A stretch of DNA of 64,000 nt from Lates calcarifer (GCF_001640805.2 NC_066851.1:3522196-3586195), one strand, 5' to 3'; positions 1 through 11,290 are shown, counted from the stretch's first letter. Translations and numbers: made by a program. Notes: generated by a model not told the origin, from the sequence alone.

Positions 1-110
1 CAGGACGCTATTGGCAAGGCTGGGAGGATGTGGACGCTGAGAGCTGGGATGTTGTAAACATGACAGAGAGAGCGGTGCAGGGTTGGACAGACGGACTCTG
101 GGATCAATGA
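1..110 (+). other. Open frame at the left edge; possible exon end or chance ORF
   Basis: Two forward frames are open at the window edge. Frame 3 runs to a TGA at 108-110 and is tryptophan-rich (five Trp in 35 codons, with a GRYWQGWEDVDAESWD stretch). Frame 1 reads QDAIGKAGRMWTLRAGM and stops at 55-57, next to a weak possible donor GTAAAC at 54-59. I recognise neither peptide. With no upstream sequence I cannot tell an exon from a chance frame. After 110 the DNA becomes ordinary AT-rich noncoding sequence. Confidence 0.15.
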
Positions 111-1430
111 GAGAGAGTGTAGTCAAGTCACCAGTTGATTTCCCCCTCAACACTTTGACAGTCCTCCTTTCACACTTTAGACAGTTTAAGTGGCTGACTT
201 AGAGTGGATCGACAAGTTGACCAAAATTCATTGTGTGGCAAATTACTCAATATTTCTGTTTTTCTCCTTGTTGAATATCATGTAGAGGATTATGTTTCTC
301 AGTTTCCCCCATAAAACACACTATTACTCTTGTTTATGTCCAATTAGTGTAAAAGATTGACAGCTGAAATAACAAGGCCAAAATATATTATAAAAAATAA
401 ATCAAAAATTTTGGCTAAAATGTGTGTAATTACATATGATTCCCATGAAAATGAGTTGTCATATTTTTGCCTGATTGATGAGGCCAGCTGTATAGGAATG
501 GCATGTTATTTTTCTATAGATGCCATGAAAACAGTGCTTTAGCACAGGGCATCTTTTGTGAGAGTTCCATCCAAAGTAACACCTCCAATCAGACACATTA
601 TGGCACGTTACAAATGCTGAGCAAATGTTGCTTTTGAAGAGATAAAATCATCCAGTGTGTGGGGTTTAATGACTTCAACAGGTAACTTCCAGTTACTGCC
701 TGTTGTTCTTATCATCATTATAAAACAGGTTTGATTTTTACAACTCAGGGCCATATATAGTGTTAATTTCATAGCCAAAAACTATGATGACATTTGTTTT
801 TTCATGATGAAAACAAAGCTAAAACAAAAATGGAAAGCAACCAGTGAAAACTACAATGATGCTGAAATAAATGTATTAATTTTCATCAAAAAGCGTAGAG
901 AAAACCTCAAGACAAATGCAAATGAAAAAACTTAATTAATATTTTGACAAACCCTGTGCGACTGCATAATCATTCATCACACGCTCCTGATTAGTAAAAG
1001 TGTATCCTCTGCCACCTAAAATATTTCAAAATATTTCTTCCCCTGAAGCTGCTTGACCTGTTGCAGTAATAAGTAGCATCTTACAATTGCACAATGTTAT
1101 GTCTCTGCCAGTGATGTAGTAGTGTTCTTGGAAGGATTTCTCACCAAAAATAGAATGAGAAGCAGGGGAAAAAATAACTGAGACTAACAGTAACATGACA
1201 TTATAACTGCTGTGGCAGTGTTTAAAGGCAATCAGTAGGAATGAGTGGGAGATTAATGTACGCTATCAGCCATCTAAATCTTTTGCTAGGTGTGCACAAA
1301 AAAGAGGGGTAACAATAAATGAATAAATGTCCTAACAGATGAGTGAGAATTATTTTATAATCCACTTAGTTCATTAAACAACTTTAACAATTTTCTTCCT
1401 CTGTTGCATTTAAATTGCAGTAAAATTGGT
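111..1430. other. Unassigned AT-rich DNA
   Basis: No repeat, splice-flanked exon or long open frame with coding-like codon use is visible. A 61-codon frame at 357-542 lies in AT-rich sequence and resembles nothing I know. Confidence 0.6.
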
Positions 1431-1436
1431 AAGGAC

Positions 1437-1495
1437 TTGTACTGACTCAGCGCAGCGTAAGACTGAGGAGGTTGCTGGTTTGATTCCCTGGATTG
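1437..1495 (+). repeat. Possible tRNA-derived SINE head fragment
   Basis: The segment has a tRNA-like layout: a degenerate A-box region (GACTCAGCGCAGCGTAAGA) followed by GGTTTGATTCCC, which matches a pol III B box (GGTTCRANNCC). The sequence downstream does not match either SINE type found elsewhere in the window. It could be a short truncated copy or chance. Confidence 0.3.
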
Positions 1496-2024
1496 TCAGG
1501 AAAAAAATGTCCATGACTGAGAAAAATGTTGAGATTAAATTCCTGTGTGTGTAAAAAAACATACCTGGTGAAAAAGGATTATTTTTCCTCATAAAAAATC
1601 CATGTATGTTGGTGAAAACAGTTGTGTCTGGGATGTCTAGTCTTTCAGGTTTCAATCATCTTAAGGTTTGTTCCAAGCTTTAGGTAGTGGATATTGTGTT
1701 GAAGATAAGAGCTGCTTGTTGGTGAAGAGCCTACCCCCACCCGTCTCTAGCTGCAGGGCAGGATGCCCTCAGGGGTGAGATATCCACATGGGATTACTGT
1801 TGACATCTTCCCTCTCTCTCTGTGTTTCTCTCTCCGCCACTATATGACACCACTTCCTCCCACTTTTATCCTTCACTCTCCCAACTTACAATCTATCTGG
1901 AGAGTGACTGACAAAATACTTTATGAATCTGTATGTGTATGTGAAATGCACGTACAAATGTGACCTGGAAAACCTGGTTTAAAATCCCAGGTTTTCTAAA
2001 CTTATTTGCCAAAAAAAAATTATA

Positions 2025-2030
<6 letters not shown>

Positions 2031-2077
<47 letters not shown>
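2031..2077. repeat. (TA)n microsatellite
   Basis: About 23 uninterrupted TA units follow an A9 run and a short TATAATATTA lead-in. Length polymorphism and assembly error are likely here. Confidence 0.95.
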
Positions 2078-2080
<3 letters not shown>

Positions 2081-2755
2081 CTGTGAAATTATTACCAAGA
2101 CTATCATTGTTTATACAACAACTTCTTGGTTCGCCTTACTTACTACATGTAACATTAAGGGTACACTCACTGTTGGTCTTATAGGCTATCTACATAGATA
2201 ATCTGGATAAACTGTTTACAACCTGCCTGACCATCTTGCCACTTGCCTCATCAAACACTGTTGTAGTGATGTTGCCATATGTCCAGATTGCAAGTTCAAA
2301 ATTGTAAGAAGTTGTAAGAAAAACCAAACAAAAACCAGAAAATATAAGAAATTACCCATCAACTATCAACTGTGAAAGTGGTCAGTCTTCGCTTCACAAT
2401 GTCAAAATGACAAACTCTTGAAATTATATATTAGTAATGTATTCATTTATTGTGGGGTCTCAGATGTATATAGAACTATACTGTATGTTTAATATGTAAA
2501 ATCATACTGTGCCTCAAGAGTCTGATTTATTCGTGAAATACAATAATTTGAGTAAAAGAGAAACTTTTTACCACCCTTTCTGGTTGAGAGTTTCAGCTGT
2601 GTTGCACCTGTTACTACACCCAACAATGTTGTCAGACTTCACCTGGGAGTGCTGCGAGAAGAGACATTAAACCACCGTAAGTAAAACACTCTCCACTGGT
2701 GATGAGTTGTCCTTTAAAGTCAGTGGAATGGTGATATTATGTGTTATGTAAGTTT
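2078..2755. other. Unassigned DNA
   Basis: AT-rich sequence with no recognised gene or repeat. Confidence 0.55.
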
Positions 2756-3055
2756 GGGCAGCACTGTAGTGCAGAAGGTTCTGGTTAACCCAGGGCTTTT
2801 CTGTGTGGTGTTTGCATGTTCTCGGTTCGCCAGTACTCCAGCTTCCTCCCACAGTCCAAAGACATGCAGGTTAACTGGTGACTCTAAATTGCCTGCAGGT
2901 GTGAATGGTTGTTTGTCTCTGTATGTGCTGGCCCTGTGATGGACTGGTGATCTGTCCAGATTCTACCCCACCTCTCACCTAGTGTCAGCTGGGTTAGGCT
3001 ACAGCCCCTCAGCAAACCTTAATGGCTAAGCAGTATAGATAATGGATGGATGGAT
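2756..3055 (+). mobile_element. tRNA-derived teleost SINE, copy 1 (5'-deleted)
   Basis: It matches the widespread fish SINE whose body reads CTTCCTCCCACAGTCCAAAG, then a GGTTAAYTGGTGACTCTAAA block, then GATGGACTGGTGATCTGTCC, then GTCAGCTGGGTTAGGCTACA, and ends in a (GGAT)n tail. The tRNA-like head is shortened: GGGCAGCACTGTAGTGCAG joins directly to GAAGGTTCTGG, so most of the A box is missing. A better-preserved copy is at 32961-33298 and a truncated one at 38436-38600. I believe this belongs to the V-SINE/Mermaid/HE1-like group, but the exact family name is from memory. Confidence 0.85.
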
Positions 3056-3445
3056 GTTCAAGTTCTCAAGAACTGTACTTGGATGAATATCCCTTGTTAT
3101 CTCACAGCTTTGACAGTCAGATACACTGAATCATTTCTTTTGTAGTCTTAGGGAACATAAAGTCATAGATATTGCCGATGGTATACTTGATGAGCAATGA
3201 CCACAAGTCCTCTAGAGTTTTTTTTAACCGTAGTTATATGTTCTTTAGTACTACCTGTATACTATCTTAATACCTATACTCTTCAGTGTTTGAAGTAGAA
3301 GATGCCAATTTAGAAGAAGTTCCAAAGTATCAACATCCCAGTTAAAGCTCAAATCATGAAGATAAATCGGTCATGGTGGCAGCTCACAATGCTGCAACTG
3401 ACTACCCACTAAACCAACACGATGCTCCTCCCTTTTCTCATTTCA
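3056..3445. other. Unassigned DNA
   Basis: Nothing recognised. The end (3422-3445) is a pyrimidine run ending in TTTCAG, which is the acceptor of the exon-like segment that follows. Confidence 0.5.
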
Positions 3446-3508
3446 GCTGCAGAGAGGCGGTGCAGCTGGACGGAGGAAGGTGGGGAAACCGTCCATCAGA
3501 GGTGGGCA
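3446..3508 (+). other. Weak cryptic-exon candidate
   Basis: A strong acceptor (CTCCCTTTTCTCATTTCAG) is followed by CTGCAGAGAGGCGGTGCAGC. Possible donors are AAG|GTGGGG (about 3478) and AGAG|GTGGGC (about 3508). One frame reads LQRGGAAGRRKVGKPSIRG and remains open for about 50 codons; a second frame is open too. Neither peptide is familiar. The donors are poor and the segment adjoins CT-rich DNA, which often mimics acceptors. Confidence 0.15.
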
Positions 3509-3559
3509 GAGCCGGGACACAGCCCATAAGGAGCAACGTGAAGCCCCACAAGTTATTAC

Positions 3560-4180
3560 CCCTGCTACCCAGGCCCATTTTGTCTTCATCAATTCTTAAA
3601 CTCATAAGACTCCCTGCCTCTCTCCTTTTCCAAATTGTACCATCTATCAAGCCCGCCACTACTCTTGCTACCTCTCCCTTCTTCCTGTCTGTTCGTTTCT
3701 TGCTCTGTGGTTTTCTCTCTTGTGGTTCTCGCTCTTACTGCAGAACGAGGCAGTGCGGTGGCGGATCATCAAATTATCCCCAGGCGTGAGAGGATGAGCT
3801 GTTTTTTTCTTTTTTTACAGGTGGTAATGACTACAGCACCCCTTCACCTACCCCACATTTCTTTCTTTCTTTTTCTTTCTCCACTGCCCCATCTCCTCCC
3901 TTTGTTCCCTCCTTCTACCCCCCCCCAACCCTTCCTCTCCCTGAATCTCTCCCTCCCTTGATCTGACTCTCGATCTTACTTTATCTTCCTCCTTCCACTT
4001 TATCATCCTCGGAGCCCTCCTCTCCCCTTCTCTCCTCATCTCTCTCTCTCCAGCCTGTCTTTCTTTTATCTTTTCCGTCTCGCTGTTGGTTCCTCATTGA
4101 GGTGGACTGGCTGGTCCTCTGTCTTTCTCCCTGTACCCCTCTCTTTCTTTCCATCTCTCTAATTATGTGCAGAGACAAAG
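3560..4180. repeat. Long degenerate pyrimidine (CT) tract
   Basis: The plus strand is dominated by C and T for about 600 bp, with TTTCTTTCTTTCTTTTTC, CCTCCC and TCTCTCTC runs. Serine/leucine/proline-rich and arginine/glutamate-rich frames on the two strands are by-products of this composition. Confidence 0.8.
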
Positions 4181-4270
4181 GCGTTCGATTCTCCCTCCTC
4201 CCACTCAGAGCTGTCAGGCCTGGTGTAGGAGAGAGTTAATTTCACACTTACTGCATGCTTTAATTAAATT

Positions 4271-4288
4271 GGGGTGGGGGGGGGGGGT
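4271..4288. repeat. G-rich homopolymer tract
   Basis: GGGGT followed by an uninterrupted run of about 12 G. Confidence 0.9.
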
Positions 4289-4697
4289 GTACATGCACTC
4301 AGTCACACATCATACAAAGGGTGGACTGTGAGCATATATGTGTGCAGACAGTTGTGAGTATGCACCATGTTTGTGGTGTGTGCCTACAGGTATGTGTGTG
4401 TAGTCCTGAGCCAGGCGTGTATGTTTTGATATTTTTAGCTGTGTAGGTGTGGGCCTGAACACGTGCACAGTTCGCGTGTTCACTCCTCAGGTCTCAGGTG
4501 GATGACAAATGTACTGTCTCTTTTCCCTCAACGGCAACATCAGGCTGTATTTTAACCAGGGCTTTAATGAGAAATCAATAGGATTGTAATGACTTGTTTG
4601 GGGGGGGAGGGGCTACGTTCCCACTCTACTCCACACACACATACAAACACACGCTGGCACCACTGTTTTGATCCTCTGCACTGGCAGCTGGAGTGTA

Positions 4698-4700
<3 letters not shown>
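4289..4700. other. GT/CA-rich unassigned DNA
   Basis: Degenerate TGTG-rich sequence, then CACACATAC-rich sequence leading into the microsatellite at 4701. No gene signal. Confidence 0.55.

Positions 4701-4730
<30 letters not shown>
4701..4730. repeat. (CA)n microsatellite
   Basis: Fifteen perfect CA units. A shorter CA run follows at 4786-4799. Confidence 0.97.
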
Positions 4731-4734
<4 letters not shown>

Positions 4735-4899
4735 TACAAATACACAGCATTTCACACATACTTGAGCTAGTGCAAAAACAAACAGCACACACACACACAT
4801 GCATAAATACAGATATGAAATCACAAAACAGGCACACACAGTACAGCACCAACCCCACCCCTACAATCATTCTCACCACAACAGCACATGATAACCCTT

Positions 4900-5380
4900 G
4901 TTAAGCTATTGAGATATGGATGATAGTGGTTACTCCCACTATTGTCAAATTGGGTAATTTATCATCCTCATCCACTGCATGTAGCAGCGAGACAGTGATC
5001 TAAGCAAGACATGCACTATCTCACATATCCCTCTCTGCTGGACAGTCATTAAAATTCTTTGGTGATATGATACACTGTATAACAAACAACACTGTCACCC
5101 AGTTCCTTTGTTTCTCAATTCAGCATTGCATTATTTATGGTCTTCACCTGCAGACGATGGCTTGTGGCTGAGTGGTGTGGATGTGCATGCATTATGAAGA
5201 CATTGGTGTGAATCTGTGAATGTGTATTTGATGTCCAGTTAAAGGTTGATGGAATGCCCAAATGCCCGTGTTATTCCCAGATGTAACACTACAAGGTCCA
5301 GCTTCAAAGCACATCATGGCCTCCAAATCTTACCTGTGCAAATTCTGAATGAGGTATCAGTCAACATCAGCATGCATAGT
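4900..5380. other. Unassigned DNA
   Basis: No recognised repeat or coding segment. Confidence 0.55.
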
Positions 5381-5515
5381 GGCTCTTTATTAGTCATTAT
5401 TAAGCACTTATTAATCCCTTATTCTGCATGATCATATGATCATGATCATAAGAGTTTTCCCTCAATAAACTCCTAATTACTGCTTATTTATAGTAAGTAC
5501 GGAAGTTGTTTCACA
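5381..5515 (+). repeat. Dispersed repeat, copy A (MITE-like)
   Basis: The block AAGCACTTATTAATCCCTTA followed by TTCTGCATGATCAT recurs in inverse orientation at 39928-39985. After it come CTCAATAAACTCCTAATTAC and TGCTTATTTATAGTAAGTAC, which I associate with a common teleost non-autonomous DNA repeat. The ends and superfamily are not resolved. Confidence 0.6.
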
Positions 5516-5734
5516 TGAATTATGATCTTAATATGCTGTGCTCTAATAAGGTAGTAGTAACAGAAGAACAGTAACCTCTTCTGTGTTTTCCAAATAAGAT
5601 ATTTTGTCCAGAAGCAGTTTCCCCACTTCCCCAACTGTCTCCCTGAATCAGAAATCAGTTTCTCACCCTAGACTTTGATCAAAAGCATCTCATATCTATT
5701 ATCAATAGCAACATCAAATACCTAAGCCCACTCC

Positions 5735-5974
5735 CCACTGTATCTTTCAGAGACTTCTGGGAGTGTGACTTTGGTGTTGACATCTCCAAGATCCAATGGA
5801 GCGACATCTTTGGTCTGGTGCGCTCTTCATCTGTATGTGTGACATGACCTACTGCAGTGCTGTGCTCCACAGAGCCCATATCAACAATGCCAAGTTGGCA
5901 AAAAAAAAAATTCTGACTATCTGCATAGGTTCTGGACATGTCTGACTGACTTTTGGTCCAATGTATTTAGAACT
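5735..5974 (+). mobile_element. L1-type LINE ORF2 C-terminal fragment (pseudogene)
   Basis: The forward translation shows the region downstream of the reverse transcriptase in fish L1/Tx1-like ORF2. WECDFGVDISKIQW and VRSSSVCV are followed, after a stop and a frame change, by VLHRAHINNAKLAK, and then FWTCLTDFWSNVFRTF. Family members read roughly W..DLG..IS...W, SSSVC.RH.L, KVVHR.H.SK.KLA and H.FW.C....FW..VF. An A11 run at about 5898 marks another break. Only about 80 codons remain and the RT core is absent. The fragment ends where an opposite-strand Tc1-like remnant begins. Confidence 0.75.
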
Positions 5975-6565
5975 TTTCATCATTTTCATATTCATCAAAC
6001 CATTCAGTGACACCTTGTGCCCTATGGATGGCAATGTCATCCTGGAAAAGACCACTCCCATTAATATAGAAATGTTTTATCATAGGAAAAAGATCACTCA
6101 GATGAACTGTATTGATTTGCAACAAGTGCCTCCCACAGCATAACAGAGCCACCAGATCCCATCACTGTAGGGGTCAAGCATGCAGATACAATGTATGCCA
6201 TACATGTACTCACCTGCTTGTTGAAAATGTGGTGGATGACTCATCTCTGTAGACCAGTGCTTCTGGTTTTCGCACCACTATACTCTCAACATGAATTCAT
6301 CTTTTTAATGAGGGGTTTATGCTGTCACAGTCTGATCACGTCCTGCATTTACATTCTCAGTCACCTGAGGAATATATGTGATAACATCTCACACTCATGC
6401 ATGAACAACAGAGTCATCAAAATGTGTGCTGTCATCTACACTTTTCAACCATATTTACTGATTTCTTTTCCATAGGTCTAAATGCAGATGCTGTTTAATC
6501 ACTGTCCCTGTTGAGACACCTGCCTATTGAACAATCTTTGTTACTGAAGCTCTTACCATCCATGC
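5975..6565 (-). mobile_element. Tc1-like transposon remnant (transposase pseudogene)
   Basis: On the minus strand the frame GLFQDDIAIHRAQGVTEWF followed by DEYENDEKF matches the second catalytic Asp region of Tc1/mariner transposases (FQ.DNAP.H.A). Further upstream on that strand are DESSTTFSTSR (the W.DES.F block around the first catalytic Asp) and, near 6500-6540, a degenerate VSTGTVIKQHLHLDLW-like helix-turn-helix segment in which only the DNA consensus is kept. Several stops and frameshifts interrupt it, and the C-terminal Glu/Asp part is missing. It is cut at the L1-type fragment boundary. Confidence 0.75.
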
Positions 6566-7200
6566 CCCAACAATAATTACCTAAACTTAACTATACTATA
6601 ATTACTATGTGCAGATAGTGTAGGAATAAATGATTTCAAAATACACTGGCATTGAGTTTTTCAAATTCTATTCTTTGAACATAATATAGGATTGTGTAGA
6701 ATTATCCAGTATGAACTTTCTGTCAACTTAGCAAGGCTGGATTACCAACTAGAAGGGCATCTGTCCCGGGGCCATAAACCATCTCCTGCATCTCTTCGTG
6801 TCAGTTCTGTTTTTATTGTGTTGTTGTTTGTTTTCTTTGTTTTCTTTTGCTGTGGTGCAAACTAGTACTGAGAATATATTTGACAATTAATCACAGTATC
6901 AACTGAAATGAGGGCCAGATTATTATTATAGTTGAACTATAATAATGTCCTAATAGTGATTTAAGACCTTTCAATTGCAATTATACAGTGTATGTGATGC
7001 CGAGAATGCAAGTGCTGAGGCACACTGAGGTCAAATTCATCATGTGCATTTGGTTAGATAGGTTTTCCTTGTTATTTTCATGAAGGGCATTCCTGCACAA
7101 CGCATCAATAAATACACTGCTGAAGAGATCTGCATCATACATGGACAACAGCTGCAACAGTACACCCCCATACCTTACCTATATCACGGACAAGGCAGCC
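6566..7200. other. Unassigned AT-rich DNA
   Basis: No recognised repeat, exon or regulatory block. Confidence 0.55.
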
Positions 7201-7720
7201 GGCAGATATTAGAATAAGCTCGGGGAGAGGCGTGCTGATTCCAATTAGCAGTCTGTTGTTTCACACTGTGGGCGATGGAGCTTGTTATTCCTAGCATGGA
7301 GAGAGTCTGAGGAGCACTGCTCTGCGGCTCCCACCGTGCAATCAGCCTCTATGACTCTTTCATACCCACCAAGCACTGATTGCCACATTCATCCAGCACT
7401 ATTCTCACTCTGTGAGGTGCAGCAGAGGTACATTTGTTAAGAACTGTCTTGGACACCTGTGGAACAAGGTACAAAATGGCCCGACTTGAGGGCTGATGTC
7501 ATGCCATTGCTGAGAGCTATAAGTAGCTATAATGAACCTGGCAAAGAAAGGGTTAGATCTAGGAAAAGGAAATAATCACAATTTCTCTGTGCAATCATAA
7601 TTTAGGGTATGAGCACTAATGCTGTATTATAGGCAGTAATTATATGCCTTGATTAAAAACTAGGGGATCACAATGGAGGATTCAATTGCAGGCTGACGAC
7701 ACCAACTCTTTGTTTTGCTC
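7200..7720. other. Possible conserved noncoding blocks (unproven)
   Basis: Compared with its surroundings this stretch lacks simple repeats and has dense homeodomain-type motifs: CCAATTAGCAG at about 7230, and AATCATAATTTAGG and CAGTAATTATATGCC at 7590-7650. Such texture is common in developmental enhancers, but only cross-species alignment can show conservation. Confidence 0.2.
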
Positions 7721-7897
7721 TCTCTCTGCTCCATGCATCAAGGGATTTGGAGAAGAATCCAGGTGCTGCATCTAAAACAGCTTGATTGTGTGTTTGTCAA
7801 ATAATTGTGTTTGGGTTGGCCTGATTGTTCCTCCGAGAAAATGATTTTTACTAAACTCAGTTCCGCAACTGCACAAAGCATTTGAAGATTGGTATGT

Positions 7898-8685
7898 ACA
7901 CTCACTGAGCACTTTATTAGGAACTTCATACTAATACTGGGTGGGGCCTTTGTTCTCAAAACAGCCTCAGTTTTTTGTGGCGTGACAATATGTTTGAAAC
8001 ATTCCTTTGAAATTATGGTACACGTTGACATGATTGTATCGCGTGATTTCTGGAGATTTGTCAGCTGTACATTCATGCTGTGAATCTGAGATCTGGTGAT
8101 TGGAAGGCCATTGAAGTAATTGAACTCATTGTTATGTTCATGAAACCAGTTTTAGACAGCTCTTATTTGTGTATTATCATGCTTGAAGTAGCCATTCGAT
8201 GATGTGTAAATTGTTGCCATATACATATATATGGTCAGCAACAATACTCAGATAGGCTGTGGCAATCAAACAATGATTGACTGGTATTAAGGGGCTAAAA
8301 GTGGACCAAGAAAACATTCTCCTACACTATTTCACCAGCAGCAGCAGCAGCCTGGACTGCTGACACAAGGCAGGTTGGTTCAAGCTGTTGATGCCAAATT
8401 CTGATCCTACCTGCACGCCTCAGCAAAAATTAAGATTCGTCAGACATGGATATGTTTTTGTTTTTTTTCCAGTCTTCAACTGTCCACCTTTTGGTGAGCC
8501 TGTGCCTACTGCAGCCTCAGGTTACTCAGTGGTTATCTGAGTTACTGTAACATTTCTGTCACCTCCAAGCTGTCTGCCCTTTCTCCTCTGACCTCTCTCA
8601 TTAACAAGGCGATGAACTGCCACTCACTAGAGGGTTTTTTTTTTATTATTTTTTTTTTTTTTGCACCATTCTGTCCATTCATGTC
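7898..8685 (-). mobile_element. Tc1-like transposon remnant (transposase pseudogene)
   Basis: The DNA follows the consensus of a common fish Tc1-like element read in reverse: CTCACTGAGCACTTTATTAG as the terminal segment, then TCAGCAACAATACTCAGATA and GGCTGTGGC, AAGAAAACATTCTCCTACAC and CTTTTGGTGAGCCTGTGCCT. The minus-strand peptide MNVQLTNLQKSRDTIMSTCT with ISKECFKHIV corresponds to the transposase C-terminus. Multiple frameshifts and indels, a (CAG)n slip at 8337-8351 and a T-rich expansion at 8633-8662 leave no open frame. A second fragment of the same family is at 12050-12262. Confidence 0.85.
8633..8662. repeat. T-rich low-complexity tract
   Basis: T runs broken by ATTA, inside the Tc1-like remnant. 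Confidence 0.85.
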
Positions 8686-8689
8686 TGCA

Positions 8690-9339
8690 TGTTATGTCTG
8701 TGCAGAAATATTGGCAGTGGAGTCAGAACATGGTTAGCTTCATGCATATTCAGCCACAACATTAAAACTGGTAACTGGTGTGGGTGATCTGTGTACTTGA
8801 TGGGGTTATATTCATCATTAATGACATGTCATGTTTCCAGTATTGTACATGCCCTTCTTGAATCAGAATTTGCTATGGCCAGTTATGCTCAGTATCTCCT
8901 GTAAACTTTGAGCTGATGTGAAGGCATACTGTCAGGATACTTAAAATATATATATATAAAAAACTATATATATATAAAAAAGATTTTTTAAAAACTATAC
9001 ACGTTGTTGATTTTTTAATATCAGATATAAGGTAAAATGATATTTCCAATGTGCTTCACTCTGAAGTAGGCTCCCACCACCCCCACTCCTGTGTTCCTGT
9101 TTCACTAACTCATGTAACTCAGTGCAGTTGCCCACTGAAAATGATGTTTAACCAGTGATGGTCTAGGGCTTCTGGGAAATGGTGTTTGTTAGGTCACTAT
9201 AAACATACCATATTTGTCTTACATATGGAGTCTGGACTGCATACTATCGAGCAAGGCTATATTCCAAGGCTTAAGTTATTTGTGTTATCAAAATGTAAAT
9301 GTGATTTTGAATGAGGTTTTCTTCATTCTGGAATAGAGC
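8690..9339. other. Unassigned DNA with a short AT repeat
   Basis: Nothing recognised apart from 8944-8990, where ATATATATATAAAAAACT is nearly duplicated in tandem. Confidence 0.55.
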
Positions 9340-9599
9340 CTGGAAGTTCTGTTTGCCCTTTGGCTCTCTTACCAAGAAATAGTTACACCACATAACTCTT
9401 TAATCTGCATGTTTGTGTATGGGTTAAACAGCAGAGCTAGGCTAGCTGTTTCCACTTGCTTCCAGTCTTCATGTTAAGCTTTACTATCCACCAGCTGACA
9501 CCAGCTTCATACATAACACAGACGTGAGACTGACAATGATCTTCTCATTTCACTCTAGGAAAAAAAAATGTTTCCAAAAATGTTGAGTTATTCCTTTAA
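9340..9599 (+). repeat. Teleost dispersed repeat (MITE-like)
   Basis: It matches a very common fish repeat: AGAGCTAGGCTAGCTGTTTC, then CCAGTCTTCATGTTAAGCT, then GATCTTCTCATTTCACTCTA, ending in TTGAGTTATTCCTTTAA. The end is the reverse complement of the TTAAAGGAATAGTTCA-type start typical of this group. Internal deletions are evident. I infer non-autonomous DNA-transposon ancestry. Confidence 0.6.
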
Positions 9600-9765
9600 T
9601 TAATAGAAGAACTGATTCTCTGACATTTGATTGAGGACATTCTGTCTGCCCCTCTCCCCTGACCTGAGTGACTTTATCTCAGGGTTGACTGGACTGGAGT
9701 TTGACTGTCATATCAACTGGACAGAAATGACCTCTCAGGCAGCAAGGAAAGAAACTGACAACAGG

Positions 9766-10070
9766 AATGGATGGATGGGTAAAATGAGGGATGGAAGGAG
9801 GATAACGATAGATGGATGGAGGGGTTGAATGAACTGAGGGAAATAGGAAGGGAGGGATGAAATAATGAATGGGTGAGTGTAGAAGTACTGAAGGCATGGG
9901 GGGAGGAATAAATGCACTGATGGATTGAGGAAGACAAGTGGATGGATGGCTGGCAGGAGGAATGGTGAAGGAGGAGGATGTGTTGATGGGATGGACAGGT
10001 GGTAGACAGGGTGAGTGAAGTAGGCCTATTTAAGGGAGGGTAGACAGAGATGCACGGATGGTTCAGGGGT
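9766..10070. repeat. Degenerate (GGAT)n / GGGA-rich tract
   Basis: A purine-rich plus strand with many diverged ATGGATGG, GAGGGATG and GGAAGGAGG units. No fixed long period. Serine/histidine/proline-rich minus-strand frames here are compositional artefacts. Confidence 0.75.
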
Positions 10071-11090
10071 AATGGAACGATAATAATAATAAGCTGAGGG
10101 ATTGGGATTTTACAGTCTGCTGACAACGGAGACAGACAAATATGTAAACGTCAACATGGCTAACATGAAGATAGGCTAAAAGAAATACATTATATACATG
10201 TCAAATTTGCATCCCTTTTAGATGTTAATGCAATATGGAAGCAAAGACAGGCCATAGTAATATCAGTTTTACAAGTAATTCAATACCTGACTGTCAAATT
10301 TAACCACTGTGGAATACTCAATGTTGAAATTAAATACCACATCATTTTAATTGTTACTGGATAGATTTCCATTAACATGGTATGCCTGCTAAACATTAGC
10401 ATGTTGGTATTATTATGAGCTTTGCATTTGGCCTTTAGCTCACAGCATTGCTGTGACTAAGTAGCTACAGAGCTGCTAGCGCAGAGGTAGACTGCTAGTG
10501 AAGTTTATCTTGATTTTAATTTTGATGTCTAAATTTTACCAATCCTATTTAAGTAACTTTTTTTTCTTACTTGAATTTTAAGATCCATAAATGATTACTG
10601 GTTGAATAAGCTACTTGTATATAATTTTTGATTATGGATGTATGTCGAAACTGCAGCTGAAGATCACCTTTAGGAGATTTCAGAGGGGGAGTCACACCAT
10701 GTTAATTCAGATAGGTTAGCACACATAAATAAACTAAGAAAGTGATCAAATAGAATTGGTTACGTGGGCATCATGTCAGTGAATTGTTTGCGATTAAATA
10801 ACCGATACTGTTTTATCCCCCTGCTTTCAGATCTTATGTTCTCATCAGATACTCATATTGAGTTATGACAAATTAAGACATTAATTGCACTGAATATTCT
10901 TCTTGCTGCTAAAGATGAGTGGTTTTAATGATGACAATAACTTTGGAATCTTTGGTACTTGATATGTGCTTTCTAGTTTGTCTCGCCATGTCATGTGCAC
11001 CAAAATTGAGTAAGAGAATGAATGGATGCAGAAAGAAAATAAAATTGAGGAACAGGGAAAGAGAGAGAAAGGTCTAGATGGAGGAGATGA
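10071..11090. other. Unassigned AT-rich DNA
   Basis: AACATTAGCATGTTGGTATT, CTTTGCATTTGGC and TTAGCTCACAGCATTGCTGT at 10390-10450 resemble a fish repeat, but it is not firm enough to name. Otherwise nothing is seen. Confidence 0.5.
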
Positions 11091-11094
11091 CCAG

Positions 11095-11290
11095 AGGCTT
11101 AATGCACCCTGAATGCTATGGGACATTATCGATGCGAGCGGTTCACTCCAAATCGCTCCCATCGGGACCACGGGAGTGTTGCACCCCTGGAAGACCCGAT
11201 GGTTCATTGAAAGGGGTCAGAGGCGAGGCGCTCTGCTCCATTTAGCAGCCTACTCATGATGGATGAATGGAAAGAGGGAGGAATGGGGAG
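11095..11290. other. CpG-bearing unique block, possible regulatory element
   Basis: About 150 bp carry an unusual number of CpGs for this window (ATCGATGCGAGCGG, AATCGCTCCCATCGGGACCA, GACCCGATGG, GGCGAGGCGC) and no simple repeats. No open frame looks coding. Retained CpGs in AT-rich intronic DNA can mark constraint. Confidence 0.25.

Noticed and set aside
1437..1495. A functional tRNA gene
   Set aside because: The cloverleaf cannot be completed and the A box is degenerate; at most a SINE head.
3373..3789. 138-codon forward frame
   Set aside because: The second half lies in the CT-rich tract. Only the small segment after the acceptor at 3445 was kept, as a weak cryptic-exon candidate.
9713..10126. 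137-codon minus-strand Ser/His/Pro-rich frame
   Set aside because: Reverse translation of the degenerate GGAT/GGGA tract.
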